In this document: piece by piece, positions 43,548 through 52,676 of the stretch
Position numbering within the stretch: position 1 is the first letter of the stretch
Layout of the letters: every line of letters starts with the position of its first letter
From: Crocinitomicaceae bacterium
GTDB lineage: Bacteria > Bacteroidota > Bacteroidia > Flavobacteriales_D > Crocinitomicaceae
DNA length: 64,000 bases
Direction of reading: 5' to 3'
NCBI GenBank assembly: GCA_029252405.1
Contig: JAQXBM010000072.1
Span: 45,091-109,090 of the forward strand
Notes under the pieces: model-generated
The model's database searches: none
Seen by the model: only the letters and a program-made list of their open reading frames with translations
Told to the model about the DNA's origin: nothing
Translations under genes and position numbers: made by a program

Positions 43548-45755
43548 TTATCTTCTAACTCCTGTGTTGAAAAGACGTCTGTTGTCCACAACATCAGCCA
43601 ATTCAGTTAACGCTCTACGCGTAGTCGTTTGAAGTTGAGCTTTTCTAGCGCTTGCTAGCTTATCTCTTTGCTCACCGTACTCTTTATCTTTCGTTGGAAG
43701 AACTTTCAAGGATTTATCCAATTTCACAACGAATACTCCTGTTGTTCCTTCAAGTGGGAGAGAGCGTTTACCTTCTCCCAGTCCGAATACAGCACCAACA
43801 ACTTTTGGTTCGTATCCTACACCTGACAGTTGCGTATTCGCCATCGTTACCTCAGCTGTTTGCTCAGTAACACCTGTTCCTTTGATTTCAGACAGCTTCT
43901 TCTTTTTCATCTGAGACTTCAGTTTTTTCACTTTCTGCTCTTTGATGAAATCTGCTTTGATTACGTCTTTGACATCCTCAAACTTTGGTTCTCCTTTTTC
44001 AACTTTCCCTGCAAAAATCGCAATGATGTATCGATCTTTGTCTTTAATCGGTGAGTTAACCAAGGTACCAACCTCTACTTCTTCTGTAAACACAAGGTCC
44101 AATAATTTGTCCTCTGCGTAACGTGTGTTGAACGAAGTGAACGCAGGCGCGTTGTCTCTCAACTCAAGTGTTTTTGAGAAGTAATCTCCACGTGCTGCAG
44201 TCGTATCGAAACGCGCAATGCGTTTGTAAGGATCATTAACATTTGACAATTTCTCATCCAATTTGTACAATAGGTCGTACGCCTCTGACTCAATTGCTTT
44301 GTTCGTTTTCTGGCTTGATTTCAACGTTTTTTGAACTACCGCCAAACGAGGGTATTTTCTTCCTTTTCTAGCTGTTACTTGAATAATGTGGAATCCAAAT
44401 TGCGTTTGCACCATTCCGATTTCACCGATAGGCTTGTCAGCAACGTAAGTAGCAAATTGAGGAACCATATCTCCGAAGAAGAAATCTCCAAGGTCTCCAC
44501 CTTTTGCCGCAGATCCAGTATCTCCACTGTGCTTGCTTACATATGATTCGAAGTTTTCATTGTTTACTTCTTTCAATAAGCTGTCTGCAAATGCTTCTTT
44601 AGCCACAACGTCGTCTCCTTCGTTCACGCTGATCAATATGTGACGTGCATTGATTGTATCAGAAGTAAATCCGATCACTTTCCCAATTGATTGTGATCCA
44701 TTGTACTCGTAAGGTCCAACAACATCTCCTAAAACAGCGTCTTTGTAGAGCTGATCTATTCCATCAGGGTAAACAATGTATTTTCCTTCTTGCGCTTTTC
44801 TGTGCGATTTTGGAATGGCTGTGCTGTAAGGTCCACTTGTGTAGAATGCCAACTCGCTATTATCTCTGTTCGTAACAAACGCAGAATCATTTGTTGTAGC
44901 AGTGAATTGTTTCTTCAAGTTATCCAACTGATCATTGAACTGCTCGATGTCTTCTCCGCTTGGCTTAATGTTGATTTCAAAGTAGTGAAGACGACGAGTG
45001 TTTTCTTTCACTTGGTATTTTTTATCATTCTTGTGACTTTCGAAATACTTCTTCAATTTTGAATCTGTTGCCATCTTCTCGAAATCTGCATCAGCAAGAT
45101 CTCTGAAACGCTTGATAACATAAGAGATTGATTTCTTCTCATTATCAGCCAAGTAATCATTCTTCGCTTCTAGTTTGGTAACGTAAATACCTTGTCCTAA
45201 AATATCGAAGTACTTTTCTTGACGACGTTTTGTTTTGTAGTATTCTTCCGTGTTTTCCCAAGCAGTTACTTGCTCTGGTTCTGTTGATTCACGCATCTCA
45301 TTGATACGCGCCTCCAGTTTCTTTGGGCTGAACGCCTTTGTTATACTGTCTGTGAATGCCGGAGAATTCAAGAATTCAGCTTGTGGTTCGAATCCTGCTT
45401 TTGCATAAAGGTAAGCATCGAACTCATCATCACTCACTTCAATTCCAAGTGCTTCGTACTCTTTTTCGAGAAGAAGTTCTTCAACAAATGATTTCCAAAC
45501 TCTGCTTTCATCAACCTCTTGCGGTTGTTGACCTTGCTGTTGAGCTTGTTGAATCGCGTTTGTACGTGCGATATTCACTGCTTCTGAGAATTCTTTATCG
45601 TCTACTTTTTCACCGTATACAGTTCCGAGACCATAAACTGGTTCGCTGTTCCCAGTGATTTTAGACCAATCTCCCATGATAAAGGCCATCAAGGCGATTC
45701 CAATTACAATTAGAACCAACCATCCATTATCACGTATTTTTCCAATAATTGCCAT
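43548..45755 (-). CDS. PpiD-like membrane-anchored peptidyl-prolyl isomerase (735 aa)
   Basis: One N-terminal helix (NGWLVLIVIGIALMAFIMGDW) anchors a SurA-N-like helical chaperone region (EFSEAVNIARTNAIQQAQQQ, VWKSFVEELLLEKEYEALGIEVSDDEFDAYL), followed by a parvulin rotamase domain (ARHILISVNEGDD, LGDFFFGDMVPQFATYVADKPIGEIGMVQTQFGFHIIQVTARKG) and a second, degenerate rotamase-like half. PpiD proteins help newly exported proteins leave the Sec translocon and fold in the periplasm. This is a full-length representative of the Bacteroidota form. It has its own terminator and a near-consensus -7 box upstream. Confidence 0.93.
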   Translation of the reverse strand: MAIIGKIRDNGWLVLIVIGIALMAFIMGDWSKITGNSEPVYGLGTVYGEKVDDKEFSEAVNIARTNAIQQAQQQGQQPQEVDESRVWKSFVEELLLEKEYEALGIEVSDDEFDAYLYAKAGFEPQAEFLNSPAFTDSITKAFSPKKLEARINEMRESTEPEQVTAWENTEEYYKTKRRQEKYFDILGQGIYVTKLEAKNDYLADNEKKSISYVIKRFRDLADADFEKMATDSKLKKYFESHKNDKKYQVKENTRRLHYFEINIKPSGEDIEQFNDQLDNLKKQFTATTNDSAFVTNRDNSELAFYTSGPYSTAIPKSHRKAQEGKYIVYPDGIDQLYKDAVLGDVVGPYEYNGSQSIGKVIGFTSDTINARHILISVNEGDDVVAKEAFADSLLKEVNNENFESYVSKHSGDTGSAAKGGDLGDFFFGDMVPQFATYVADKPIGEIGMVQTQFGFHIIQVTARKGRKYPRLAVVQKTLKSSQKTNKAIESEAYDLLYKLDEKLSNVNDPYKRIARFDTTAARGDYFSKTLELRDNAPAFTSFNTRYAEDKLLDLVFTEEVEVGTLVNSPIKDKDRYIIAIFAGKVEKGEPKFEDVKDVIKADFIKEQKVKKLKSQMKKKKLSEIKGTGVTEQTAEVTMANTQLSGVGYEPKVVGAVFGLGEGKRSLPLEGTTGVFVVKLDKSLKVLPTKDKEYGEQRDKLASARKAQLQTTTRRALTELADVVDNRRLFNTGVRR

Positions 45756-45859
45756 TTCTGCTATTTTCTAAATAAGTCTGCGAATATAGTGAGATGCATC
45801 GATAAATAAAAGGAATTACGCTTTATTATTCCCGTAGAAAAGAATCGTTTGGAACAAAA

Positions 45860-45888
45860 AAATCCACACCGAGATTCGATGTGGATTT
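45860..45888 (-). terminator. Terminator of the giant repeat-protein gene
   Basis: AAATCCACA and TGTGGATTT pair around an 11-base loop; on the reverse strand a T7 run follows. It lies 20 bases after the stop at 45908. Confidence 0.85.
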
Positions 45889-45907
45889 CAAGTATCTGAA
45901 GAACGAA

Positions 45908-48900
45908 TTATCTTCCTCCTTCTCTTTCTTTAGCTTTTCGTTGCTCTTCTGCTTTTTTCTTCGCTGCTTCGTCGGCTGCTTTCTTAGCCGCAGCCTTACG
46001 TTTCGCATCTTCTTCGGCCTTCTTTTTAGCCGCTGCATCTCTTGCTGCTTTCTCTTGACGAGCTTTGGCTGCCGCTGCTTCTTGAGCTGCCTTTTGTTTT
46101 GCTGCGTCGGCCTTTCTTTTAGCTTCCGCTTGTTGAGCCGCCTTACGTTTTGCTTCCTCAGCTTTACGTCTCGCTTCAGCATCTCTTGCTGCTTTCTCCT
46201 GACGAGCCTTTGCTGCCGCTGCTTCCTGAGCCGCTTTGCGTTTTGCTTCTTCTGCTTTTTTTCTAGCCGCCGCATCACGTGCCGCCTTTTCTTGTCTAGC
46301 TTTGGCCGCTGCCGCTTCCTGAGCTGCTTTACGCTTAGCCTCTTCGGCTTGACGACGAGCCGCTGCATCTTTCGCCGCTTGCTCCTGTCGAGCTTTGGCT
46401 GCTGCCGCTTCTTGAGCAGCTTTTTGTTTAGCCGCTTCTGCCTTTTGTGCTGCTGCATCCTTGGCCGCTTTGTCTTGACGAGCCTTCTCAGCTGCCGCTT
46501 TACGTTTAGCCTCTTCTTGAGCCGCTTTTAACTCAGCTTCCTTCTCTTTTTGAAGTTGAATTTGGCGCTCTTTTTCCGCTGCTTCTTTCTTAGCCGCTGC
46601 CGCTTTACGAGCTGCTTCTTCTTGTTCAGCCTTAAGTCGTGCCGCCTCTTCTTTCTGCTTACGGATTAACTCATCCTTCGCTGCTTGCGAGCCATTACCT
46701 ACAACCGGCATGTTACCTCCTGTGGTATTTGTTCCATTGTTTCCGTTTGGATTGATCGGTACATTACCAACACCATCTCCGTTGCCGATTCCTGTGTTGT
46801 TGACATCAATGTTTCCGCCACCATTCGTTGGATTCAATGACCCTGTACACGCTCCCAAAGTTGCTCCAAGAGATTGATACTGCTCCCATTCGTTCAACGG
46901 AATTTGTATCGTTTGCGAAGCGATTGATCCTTGTGGAGTGTGACAAATTGTAATTGTTCTGTTTCCGAACAACAATTCATCGTCATTTCCTCCACCAGTA
47001 TCTGGACGCCCGACGTTACCATTTAAGGTGTCAGAGTTTCCAACTCCTTGGTTTCCAACTCCAACTCCAGTGTCAATTGGATTATCGAGACAAGCTCCAG
47101 CTGTTGCTCCAAGCGTCTGGTATCTTGACCAATCATCTGTATCTATTTCAATCGTTCTTCCGTTGTAACAAATTGTCATTTTTGCATCTGGACAAGCTCC
47201 GATTGTTGCTCCTTTCGACTGGTACTTCGCCCATTCAGAAACAAGAATCGTTTTTGTGGCTCCATTCAAGCAAATTGTCATTTGAGGATCAACTGTCGGA
47301 CATGGTCCTAAGGTTGCACCTTGAGATTGATACTTTGAGAACTGAGAAGTCAAAATTGTCATTTCAGTACCCTTCAAACAAATTGTAATCTGAGGGTCCA
47401 CAGTTGGACAAGGTCCTTGAGTTGCCCCTTGAGATTGATACTTTGGCCAATCCGATGTCACAATCGTTTTTTCTACTCCGTTGAGACAAATCGTGATTTC
47501 GGGGTCAACTGTTGGACATGGTCCTAAGGTTGCACCTTCCACTTGATAAGCTTGCCACTGCGAAACAGGAATAGTCAATTCATTTCCACCTACGCAAATC
47601 GTAATTGTTTCCTCCTCAACAGGACATGGTCCCTGAGTCGCTCCTTGAGCTTGGTATGCAGCCCATTGTGACGTTGGAATTGTCTGCTCTGTTCCATTCA
47701 AACAAATTGTAATGTCTGGATCAACCGTTGGACATGGTCCCACCACAGCTCCTTGAGCTTGGTAAGTTGGAAGCTGAGAAGTCAAGATTGACATTTCAGT
47801 ACCTTTCAAACAAATTGTAATCTGAGGATCAACAACTGGACATGGTCCTTGAGTTGCTCCTTGAGCTTGGTAAGTTGGCCACTGTGATGTTAAGATTGTA
47901 CGTTCCGTACCTTCAATACAAATAACCATTTCAGGATCGATTACTGGACAAGGTCCTAAAGTAGCCCCTTCCAATTGGTAAGCTGGCCACTCTGAAACAA
48001 GGATCGTAGTTTCCGTTCCGTTTGCACAAATAACAACTGTTTCTTCTTGCTCAATTGGACATGGACCTTCAGTAGCTCCTTGAGCTTGGTATGCGCTTAA
48101 TTGAGACGTTGGAATAGTCAATTGGTTTCCGTTGAAACAAACAACCATTGTTGGATCTGGACAAGGTCCTTGAGTTGCACCTAAAGCTTGGTAAGCCGGC
48201 CACTCTGATGTCAAAATAGTCATCGTTGCTGGTGCACTCCCGTGATCCTTGAAACAAATCGTCATTGGCAAATCTACTGGCTCAACTACAATTGGACAAG
48301 GTCCGAGTTGTGCTCCTTGAGATTGGTATGACGGCCATTGTGATAATGGAATTGTCATCGTCACAGGCTCCCCAACATTGTTGCAATGCACGAAACAAAT
48401 CGTGATGCTATCAATGTCATCCACCGGGATGTTAATCACTTCTCGGATAACAGTGATTTGTTTCGAAACCGTTCCACAATTGTTTGTTGCGCTAATTGTG
48501 ATCGTGTTGTTACCAGCGCTCAAGTTTACATTGTTCGTGTATGTAAGCGATGAAGTGTTGAATGACGCTCCTGAAGCATCGGCTACTCCGTTCACTGTTA
48601 ATTGAACCTGAGATGTGTTCGTTACATTCGCAATCATTGCCGAAACATCCATACTTGCAGCACTCGTGAAGAATGGGTCTGACGTTGGAGAAGTCATCGT
48701 GATTTGCGGAGCTTCACACGCTCTGTATGTAATTGTTGTAGTCTGTACATCAGATCCACAAGCATTCGTTGCGACAACTTGAATTGTATTCACCCCAAGT
48801 GTTAATGCAACTGTGTTTTGGTACAATCCGTTCGATACATCAAACGTTCCTCCGTTTTGAACAGTTCCGTTCACATACGTTTGAATTTCGCTGATATTTG

Positions 48901-51004
48901 TTACGTTGAAAACTACCACCTGAACCAATTGACTTGGGCTTGAAGTAAGTCCGCCACTAGCTGAAGGCAAGATCATTTGTACATCTGGTGTGCTACAAGG
49001 ATTGTAGTTCACAGAAATCGTTTCAGTATCAGAACCACAGTCATTCAACACGGTAATTTGAATTGTGTTAAACCCTTCGTTCAATGCAACGTTCGCTCCA
49101 AACATGTGCGTTACTGGATTGAAGCTTCCTCCTGGCTGCAGGTTTCCATTTACATACAACTGAATTTGGTTGATGTTCGCAACATTGTAGATCGAAGCTT
49201 GAATAGATTGAGTACCATTCGCTGTCGTAGTACTTTGCGCATTTGGCGTTAACAATTGAATGTTAGGTGTCATACATGGTGTGTACTCCACAGTTAATGT
49301 TTCGGTATCCGTTCCACAACTCGTCGTTGATGTAATAACAATTGTGTTCTGACCCGGGTTCAGCGACAATGATGCCGTCAACAAGTTAGTACTTGAATTA
49401 AAACTGAAGTTTATATTCGAATTGTTTAATCGAAGAGAGATGTTGTTTTGATTGGTAACATTATAGATGTACGCGTTCAAATTGAAGTTCGGCTGACTTA
49501 CAGATATGAATCCGCTGTTTCCGTTTGTGAAGTTTACAATCGGGTCTGGGCAATCAGTATAAGTTACCACACTTGTTCCAACGTCTGTTCCACATCCGTT
49601 AGTTGCTGTAATTCGAATTGTATTCTGACCTTGGTTCAAAAGAATGTTACTTCTAAAGTCACCCGTTGCACTGTTGTACGTAAAGTTGGTGATACGCACT
49701 CCGTTCACCATAAACTCAATGTTTGTAGAATTCGAAATCTGCGCCTGAACCGTATAAGATCGTTGATCAACCTCAGCAGTAAATGTGCTTGTACATACGT
49801 TTTGGAAGTATACAACTGGATCAATACAATCATTGTAAATCAATGTTGAAGTCTCTGAATCGGTTCCACATGTGTTTCTACCAATAACTTCAATTGTGTT
49901 ATTCCCTGGTTGCAAGTACAAGTAGCTCTCTAACTCGTGCGTTTGAGGGTTGTACAAGAAGTTTGTTGTTTCTACTCCATTCACACGCATCGTAATTTGG
50001 TTGCGCGACTGAACAAATCTTACTTCTGCTTTATATACGTAGTTTGCGGCTAGAACCGTTTCTGTTCTCTGCAAAGGACGGAACACTCTAACATCAGGGC
50101 GCTGACATGGTGCCGCTCCTCCACCAGTTACTGGTGTTACTACAGGATCGACTGGCTGAGGACGAACTGGTCTTGAACTACCTCCAGTTCTAAATCTCCA
50201 ACGCAAGAAAGCGCTTGTGTAATGATAAACATCATTTTCTAGGAATCCCCAGTTTGGTTCAGCATCAACGTAACCGTCGAAATCATCCTTTAATGCAAAG
50301 GTTGTTTTGTGCTCAATTCCCATTTGGAATCTAGGTCCAAAATCGTAACCGATTCCGACACCAAGACTTGGCATAAAGTTCACGTTAAATCTATTCGGAG
50401 ATGTTCCGTCTAATGCTGTTTCGTAATTCTCATCAAGTGCGAATTCAATCGCTGGCTTGATCATGTCGATTTGATCGTAGGCATATGTCGACGAATCTCC
50501 AGCTAGGAACACATCCTGATTGATTAAATCACCATATGTTTCATTCCAAGAGATATTGGCTCCACCAAAAATGTATGGATCCCACCCCGTTCGATCTCTA
50601 AATCGATTAAAGTGGATCGCCAACTCCAGTCCAAGTTCATGGACGTTCGCTTCGAAATTGTTTACAGTATATCCTAAACCTTCTTTGTATTGAGAAAGCG
50701 CACCATTATAGTCCGCACCCAAACTGCTTAGGTTTGTGGAATCAGTATCCTGACCGTACCACTTACCACGAAGGTATCTCAATCTGAGATCGTAGCTGAT
50801 TCTTCTTCCGTAATCATAATTAAATGATTTTCCCAAAAGAAATCCCCAACCTGCGTAGGTTTTATTTTGAACGTCTGTTGTGTTCCAAGTGGCTCCGGCG
50901 TTTAGACCAAAAAACCAGTTCGAACTTCTTTCGTATTCAAGACGTTGACCGAAAGCGGTCAGCGTAAAGAGTATACTAAATGCGAGGGTAAATATTTTAT
51001 TCAT
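45908..51004 (-). CDS. Giant barrel / Ig-like / ITIC-repeat / helical-tail protein (1698 aa)
   Basis: The ATG at 51004 gives a signal peptide (MNKIFTLAFSILFTLTAFGQ). Residues 20-285 form a predicted outer-membrane beta barrel (WFFGLNAGATWNTTD, FLPSLGVGIGYDFG-like strands, AFLRWRFRTGG). About 300-855 are six Ig-like repeats of 93 residues, each ending in a NTI-T-NxCGTD-ET-xYxxC strand. About 860-1308 are twelve repeats of 34-40 residues of the form ITICxxGxxxTIxTSxWxxYQxQGATxGPCP; a thirteenth follows a Gly/Asn-rich linker. The last 250 residues are Ala/Lys/Glu-rich, with about five copies of a 31-residue AKARQEKAARDAAARKKAEE unit, and should form a long helix. No catalytic motif or T9SS signal is visible. 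Function is unknown; a cell-surface adhesin or envelope scaffold is an inference. Confidence 0.85.
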   Translation of the reverse strand: MNKIFTLAFSILFTLTAFGQRLEYERSSNWFFGLNAGATWNTTDVQNKTYAGWGFLLGKSFNYDYGRRISYDLRLRYLRGKWYGQDTDSTNLSSLGADYNGALSQYKEGLGYTVNNFEANVHELGLELAIHFNRFRDRTGWDPYIFGGANISWNETYGDLINQDVFLAGDSSTYAYDQIDMIKPAIEFALDENYETALDGTSPNRFNVNFMPSLGVGIGYDFGPRFQMGIEHKTTFALKDDFDGYVDAEPNWGFLENDVYHYTSAFLRWRFRTGGSSRPVRPQPVDPVVTPVTGGGAAPCQRPDVRVFRPLQRTETVLAANYVYKAEVRFVQSRNQITMRVNGVETTNFLYNPQTHELESYLYLQPGNNTIEVIGRNTCGTDSETSTLIYNDCIDPVVYFQNVCTSTFTAEVDQRSYTVQAQISNSTNIEFMVNGVRITNFTYNSATGDFRSNILLNQGQNTIRITATNGCGTDVGTSVVTYTDCPDPIVNFTNGNSGFISVSQPNFNLNAYIYNVTNQNNISLRLNNSNINFSFNSSTNLLTASLSLNPGQNTIVITSTTSCGTDTETLTVEYTPCMTPNIQLLTPNAQSTTTANGTQSIQASIYNVANINQIQLYVNGNLQPGGSFNPVTHMFGANVALNEGFNTIQITVLNDCGSDTETISVNYNPCSTPDVQMILPSASGGLTSSPSQLVQVVVFNVTNISEIQTYVNGTVQNGGTFDVSNGLYQNTVALTLGVNTIQVVATNACGSDVQTTTITYRACEAPQITMTSPTSDPFFTSAASMDVSAMIANVTNTSQVQLTVNGVADASGASFNTSSLTYTNNVNLSAGNNTITISATNNCGTVSKQITVIREVINIPVDDIDSITICFVHCNNVGEPVTMTIPLSQWPSYQSQGAQLGPCPIVVEPVDLPMTICFKDHGSAPATMTILTSEWPAYQALGATQGPCPDPTMVVCFNGNQLTIPTSQLSAYQAQGATEGPCPIEQEETVVICANGTETTILVSEWPAYQLEGATLGPCPVIDPEMVICIEGTERTILTSQWPTYQAQGATQGPCPVVDPQITICLKGTEMSILTSQLPTYQAQGAVVGPCPTVDPDITICLNGTEQTIPTSQWAAYQAQGATQGPCPVEEETITICVGGNELTIPVSQWQAYQVEGATLGPCPTVDPEITICLNGVEKTIVTSDWPKYQSQGATQGPCPTVDPQITICLKGTEMTILTSQFSKYQSQGATLGPCPTVDPQMTICLNGATKTILVSEWAKYQSKGATIGACPDAKMTICYNGRTIEIDTDDWSRYQTLGATAGACLDNPIDTGVGVGNQGVGNSDTLNGNVGRPDTGGGNDDELLFGNRTITICHTPQGSIASQTIQIPLNEWEQYQSLGATLGACTGSLNPTNGGGNIDVNNTGIGNGDGVGNVPINPNGNNGTNTTGGNMPVVGNGSQAAKDELIRKQKEEAARLKAEQEEAARKAAAAKKEAAEKERQIQLQKEKEAELKAAQEEAKRKAAAEKARQDKAAKDAAAQKAEAAKQKAAQEAAAAKARQEQAAKDAAARRQAEEAKRKAAQEAAAAKARQEKAARDAAARKKAEEAKRKAAQEAAAAKARQEKAARDAEARRKAEEAKRKAAQQAEAKRKADAAKQKAAQEAAAAKARQEKAARDAAAKKKAEEDAKRKAAAKKAADEAAKKKAEEQRKAKEREGGR
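45911..46690 (-). repeat. Ala/Lys/Glu helical-tail coding repeat
   Basis: Five imperfect copies of a unit near 93 bp encode the charged helical tail of the giant protein. The opposite strand is open but is only a mirror of this low-complexity composition. Confidence 0.75.
47070..48430 (-). repeat. Tandem ITIC...GPC coding repeat, period 108 bp
   Basis: Twelve units encode ITICxxG...GATxGPCP. The core of the array is exactly periodic: GGACATGGTCC-type stretches recur at 47514, 47622 and 47730, 108 bp apart. The outer units are shorter or longer and more diverged. Confidence 0.85.
48440..50108 (-). repeat. Six Ig-like coding repeats of about 93 codons
   Basis: Each unit has a variable start (PDVRVF, PVVYF, PIVNF, PNIQLL, PDVQMI, PQITM), a central strand with a VNG turn, and a conserved end of the type LNxGxNTIxITATNxCGTDxxTxxVxYxxC. 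Divergence between units is high, so the duplications are old. Confidence 0.75.
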
Positions 51005-51028
51005 AAGCCTACTTTTTCTGTTATGCAC

Positions 51029-51386
51029 TCAACACTATCCTATTATTGTGCCAAACAAGCGAAATTTTCTGATTCGTTACAAAATTGCGCGTAAATTTAT
51101 CCTTAATTTCTTAGAAATCCGAGAAATAGTGGGCTTTTCAGGGCAAAACAGTTTTGGTTATTTTTTTGTTAACCTGACGCTCGTCGATGATTATTGTTTA
51201 TTCAACTATGAAATTACACCATATTTAAACGCATAAATTGCACGCAAGAGATCAAAAAAAGAACGCGTTTCATGCCTGCCGAATTATGCATTTAACCACT
51301 AAATTCTACTTGGAAAATTGCTAATATCACGTTGCGTTTCGTAACCAAAGCTGCTATCCATGCTATATTTGTTATACCTTTGAAAT
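51029..51386. other. Divergent promoter region (358 bases)
   Basis: No gene is supported; a 62-codon frame at 51048-51236 looks spurious. The right end carries two overlapping-range -7 candidates for the forward gene: TATATTTG (51364-51371) and TACCTTTG (51375-51382), the latter four bases from the ATG. For the giant gene, TAGTGTTG upstream of 51004 is only a near match. Confidence 0.5.
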
Positions 51387-52676
51387 ATGCGATTACTTTA
51401 CGGTATCATATTCTTTACTCTTTTTGGCGGGGTTCAATTGAACGCTCAGGAGGACTACAACAATTGTGTTGATGCCCTGGAAATCTGCCCAAACGAAACG
51501 TATTCTGTAAATAATCTCGGCGCGAACATTACTTTTTGCCCTGGTTGTGAGGACGATTTCGCCTTTTGCTTCACTCCTCAAAACTCTATTTGGCTCTCAT
51601 TCACAACAAATGCAGCGGGAGGTGATGTTCAAGTAGATTTTTCCAACCTTGTGTTTGAAATGTCGGCAGGTCAGGATAACGAACTTCAGGCGACCATTAT
51701 CGAAGCAATCGCTCCATGTGACGCCACGACATATACTCAACTTGGAAATTGCGTTTCAAATGCATCGGTGAACTTTTCGCTGAATGCAGTTGGGCTGAAC
51801 CCAACGACGACCTATTATATTGTAATCGACGGTGATAATAATGGTGTAGGAATCACCGAGCCAGCAGAATGCACTTTTGATATCGCCATTTCAGGGGCGG
51901 GAGTAGATCGGCCTGTGTCAAGCATTTCCATTGATCCTATTGCCGGCCCATTTTGCCTTCAAGAAACCGTGACGTTTACGGCAAGTGTTACTGATTGTCC
52001 TGATACAGGAAATTATCAATGGTTCATCAATGGTGTATTGGCGGCTACGACAACTATTCCCAACTTCCAAACATCAGACTTGGTACAAGGAGATGTTGTG
52101 AGTGTTCAAACAGCTTGTTATTTGATTTGTCCCGCTACGCCAACCGACGCAACGAATGCACTCAATATTACTTCTTTTCCTATAGACGCAGGGCCAGATC
52201 AAACCATTCAATTAGGCGAATCTGCAATACTAGGAGGAGTTACGACGGCGCCTACTTTTCAATGGACGCCTACTTTCAACGTGAGTAATCCACTCAATTT
52301 AAATCCTGTTGTTACGCCAACGGAAACGGTCACCTATACGCTAACCGCAACTCAAGGAGCCTGCACCCTAACGGATCAAGCGACCATTATCGTGGCATCG
52401 TTGATTGAAATTCCAAATTCTTTTTCACCCAACAACGATGGAGCAAACGACACCTGGATTATTCAAGGAACTGAGCTCTACCCAGATGCTTCACTGAAAG
52501 TGTACACTAGATGGGGACAGCCTATTTATGAAACAATAGGATACTCAGAATTGAAAGCTTGGGACGGAACAGATCAGCGAGGAAAACCCGCTGCTACTGG
52601 CGTTTACTTCTACGTTCTCGAATTGCGAGACACTCAAGAGCAGGAGTTCAAAGGTTCATTAACAATTATGCGATAA
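51387..52676 (+). CDS. Secreted T9SS type B protein (429 aa)
   Basis: A signal peptide (MRLLYGIIFFTLFGGVQLNAQ) is followed by a Cys-rich all-beta module (YNNCVDALEICPNETYSVNNLGANITFCPGCEDDFAFCF, SIWLSFTTNAAGGDVQVDFSN, TTYYIVIDGDNNG), an Ig/PKD-like part (FCLQETVTFTASVTDCPDTGNYQWFINGV, DAGPDQTIQLGES, TPTETVTYTLTAT) and a C-terminal type B (CHU_C) sorting domain: IEIPNSFSPNNDGANDTWIIQG, VYTRWGQPIYE, WDGTDQRGKPAATGVYFYVLEL, FKGSLTIMR. Type B cargo often depends on an adjacent PorP/SprF protein, as found here: the next gene starts within its stop codon (TAATG). Confidence 0.92.
   Translation: MRLLYGIIFFTLFGGVQLNAQEDYNNCVDALEICPNETYSVNNLGANITFCPGCEDDFAFCFTPQNSIWLSFTTNAAGGDVQVDFSNLVFEMSAGQDNELQATIIEAIAPCDATTYTQLGNCVSNASVNFSLNAVGLNPTTTYYIVIDGDNNGVGITEPAECTFDIAISGAGVDRPVSSISIDPIAGPFCLQETVTFTASVTDCPDTGNYQWFINGVLAATTTIPNFQTSDLVQGDVVSVQTACYLICPATPTDATNALNITSFPIDAGPDQTIQLGESAILGGVTTAPTFQWTPTFNVSNPLNLNPVVTPTETVTYTLTATQGACTLTDQATIIVASLIEIPNSFSPNNDGANDTWIIQGTELYPDASLKVYTRWGQPIYETIGYSELKAWDGTDQRGKPAATGVYFYVLELRDTQEQEFKGSLTIMR

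Noticed and set aside
45881..46531. Long forward-strand open frame rich in Ser, Phe, Leu and Cys
   Set aside because: It is the exact mirror of the low-complexity helical tail of the giant protein; its composition is an artefact of Ala/Lys/Glu codons on the other strand.
46845..48430. Possible CRISPR array because of regular short repeats
   Set aside because: The repeats are coding, in frame with period 108 bp, and the spacers are not unique sequences.
51048..51236. 62-codon forward frame in the divergent promoter region
   Set aside because: No start support, biased A/T composition and no recognisable protein features.
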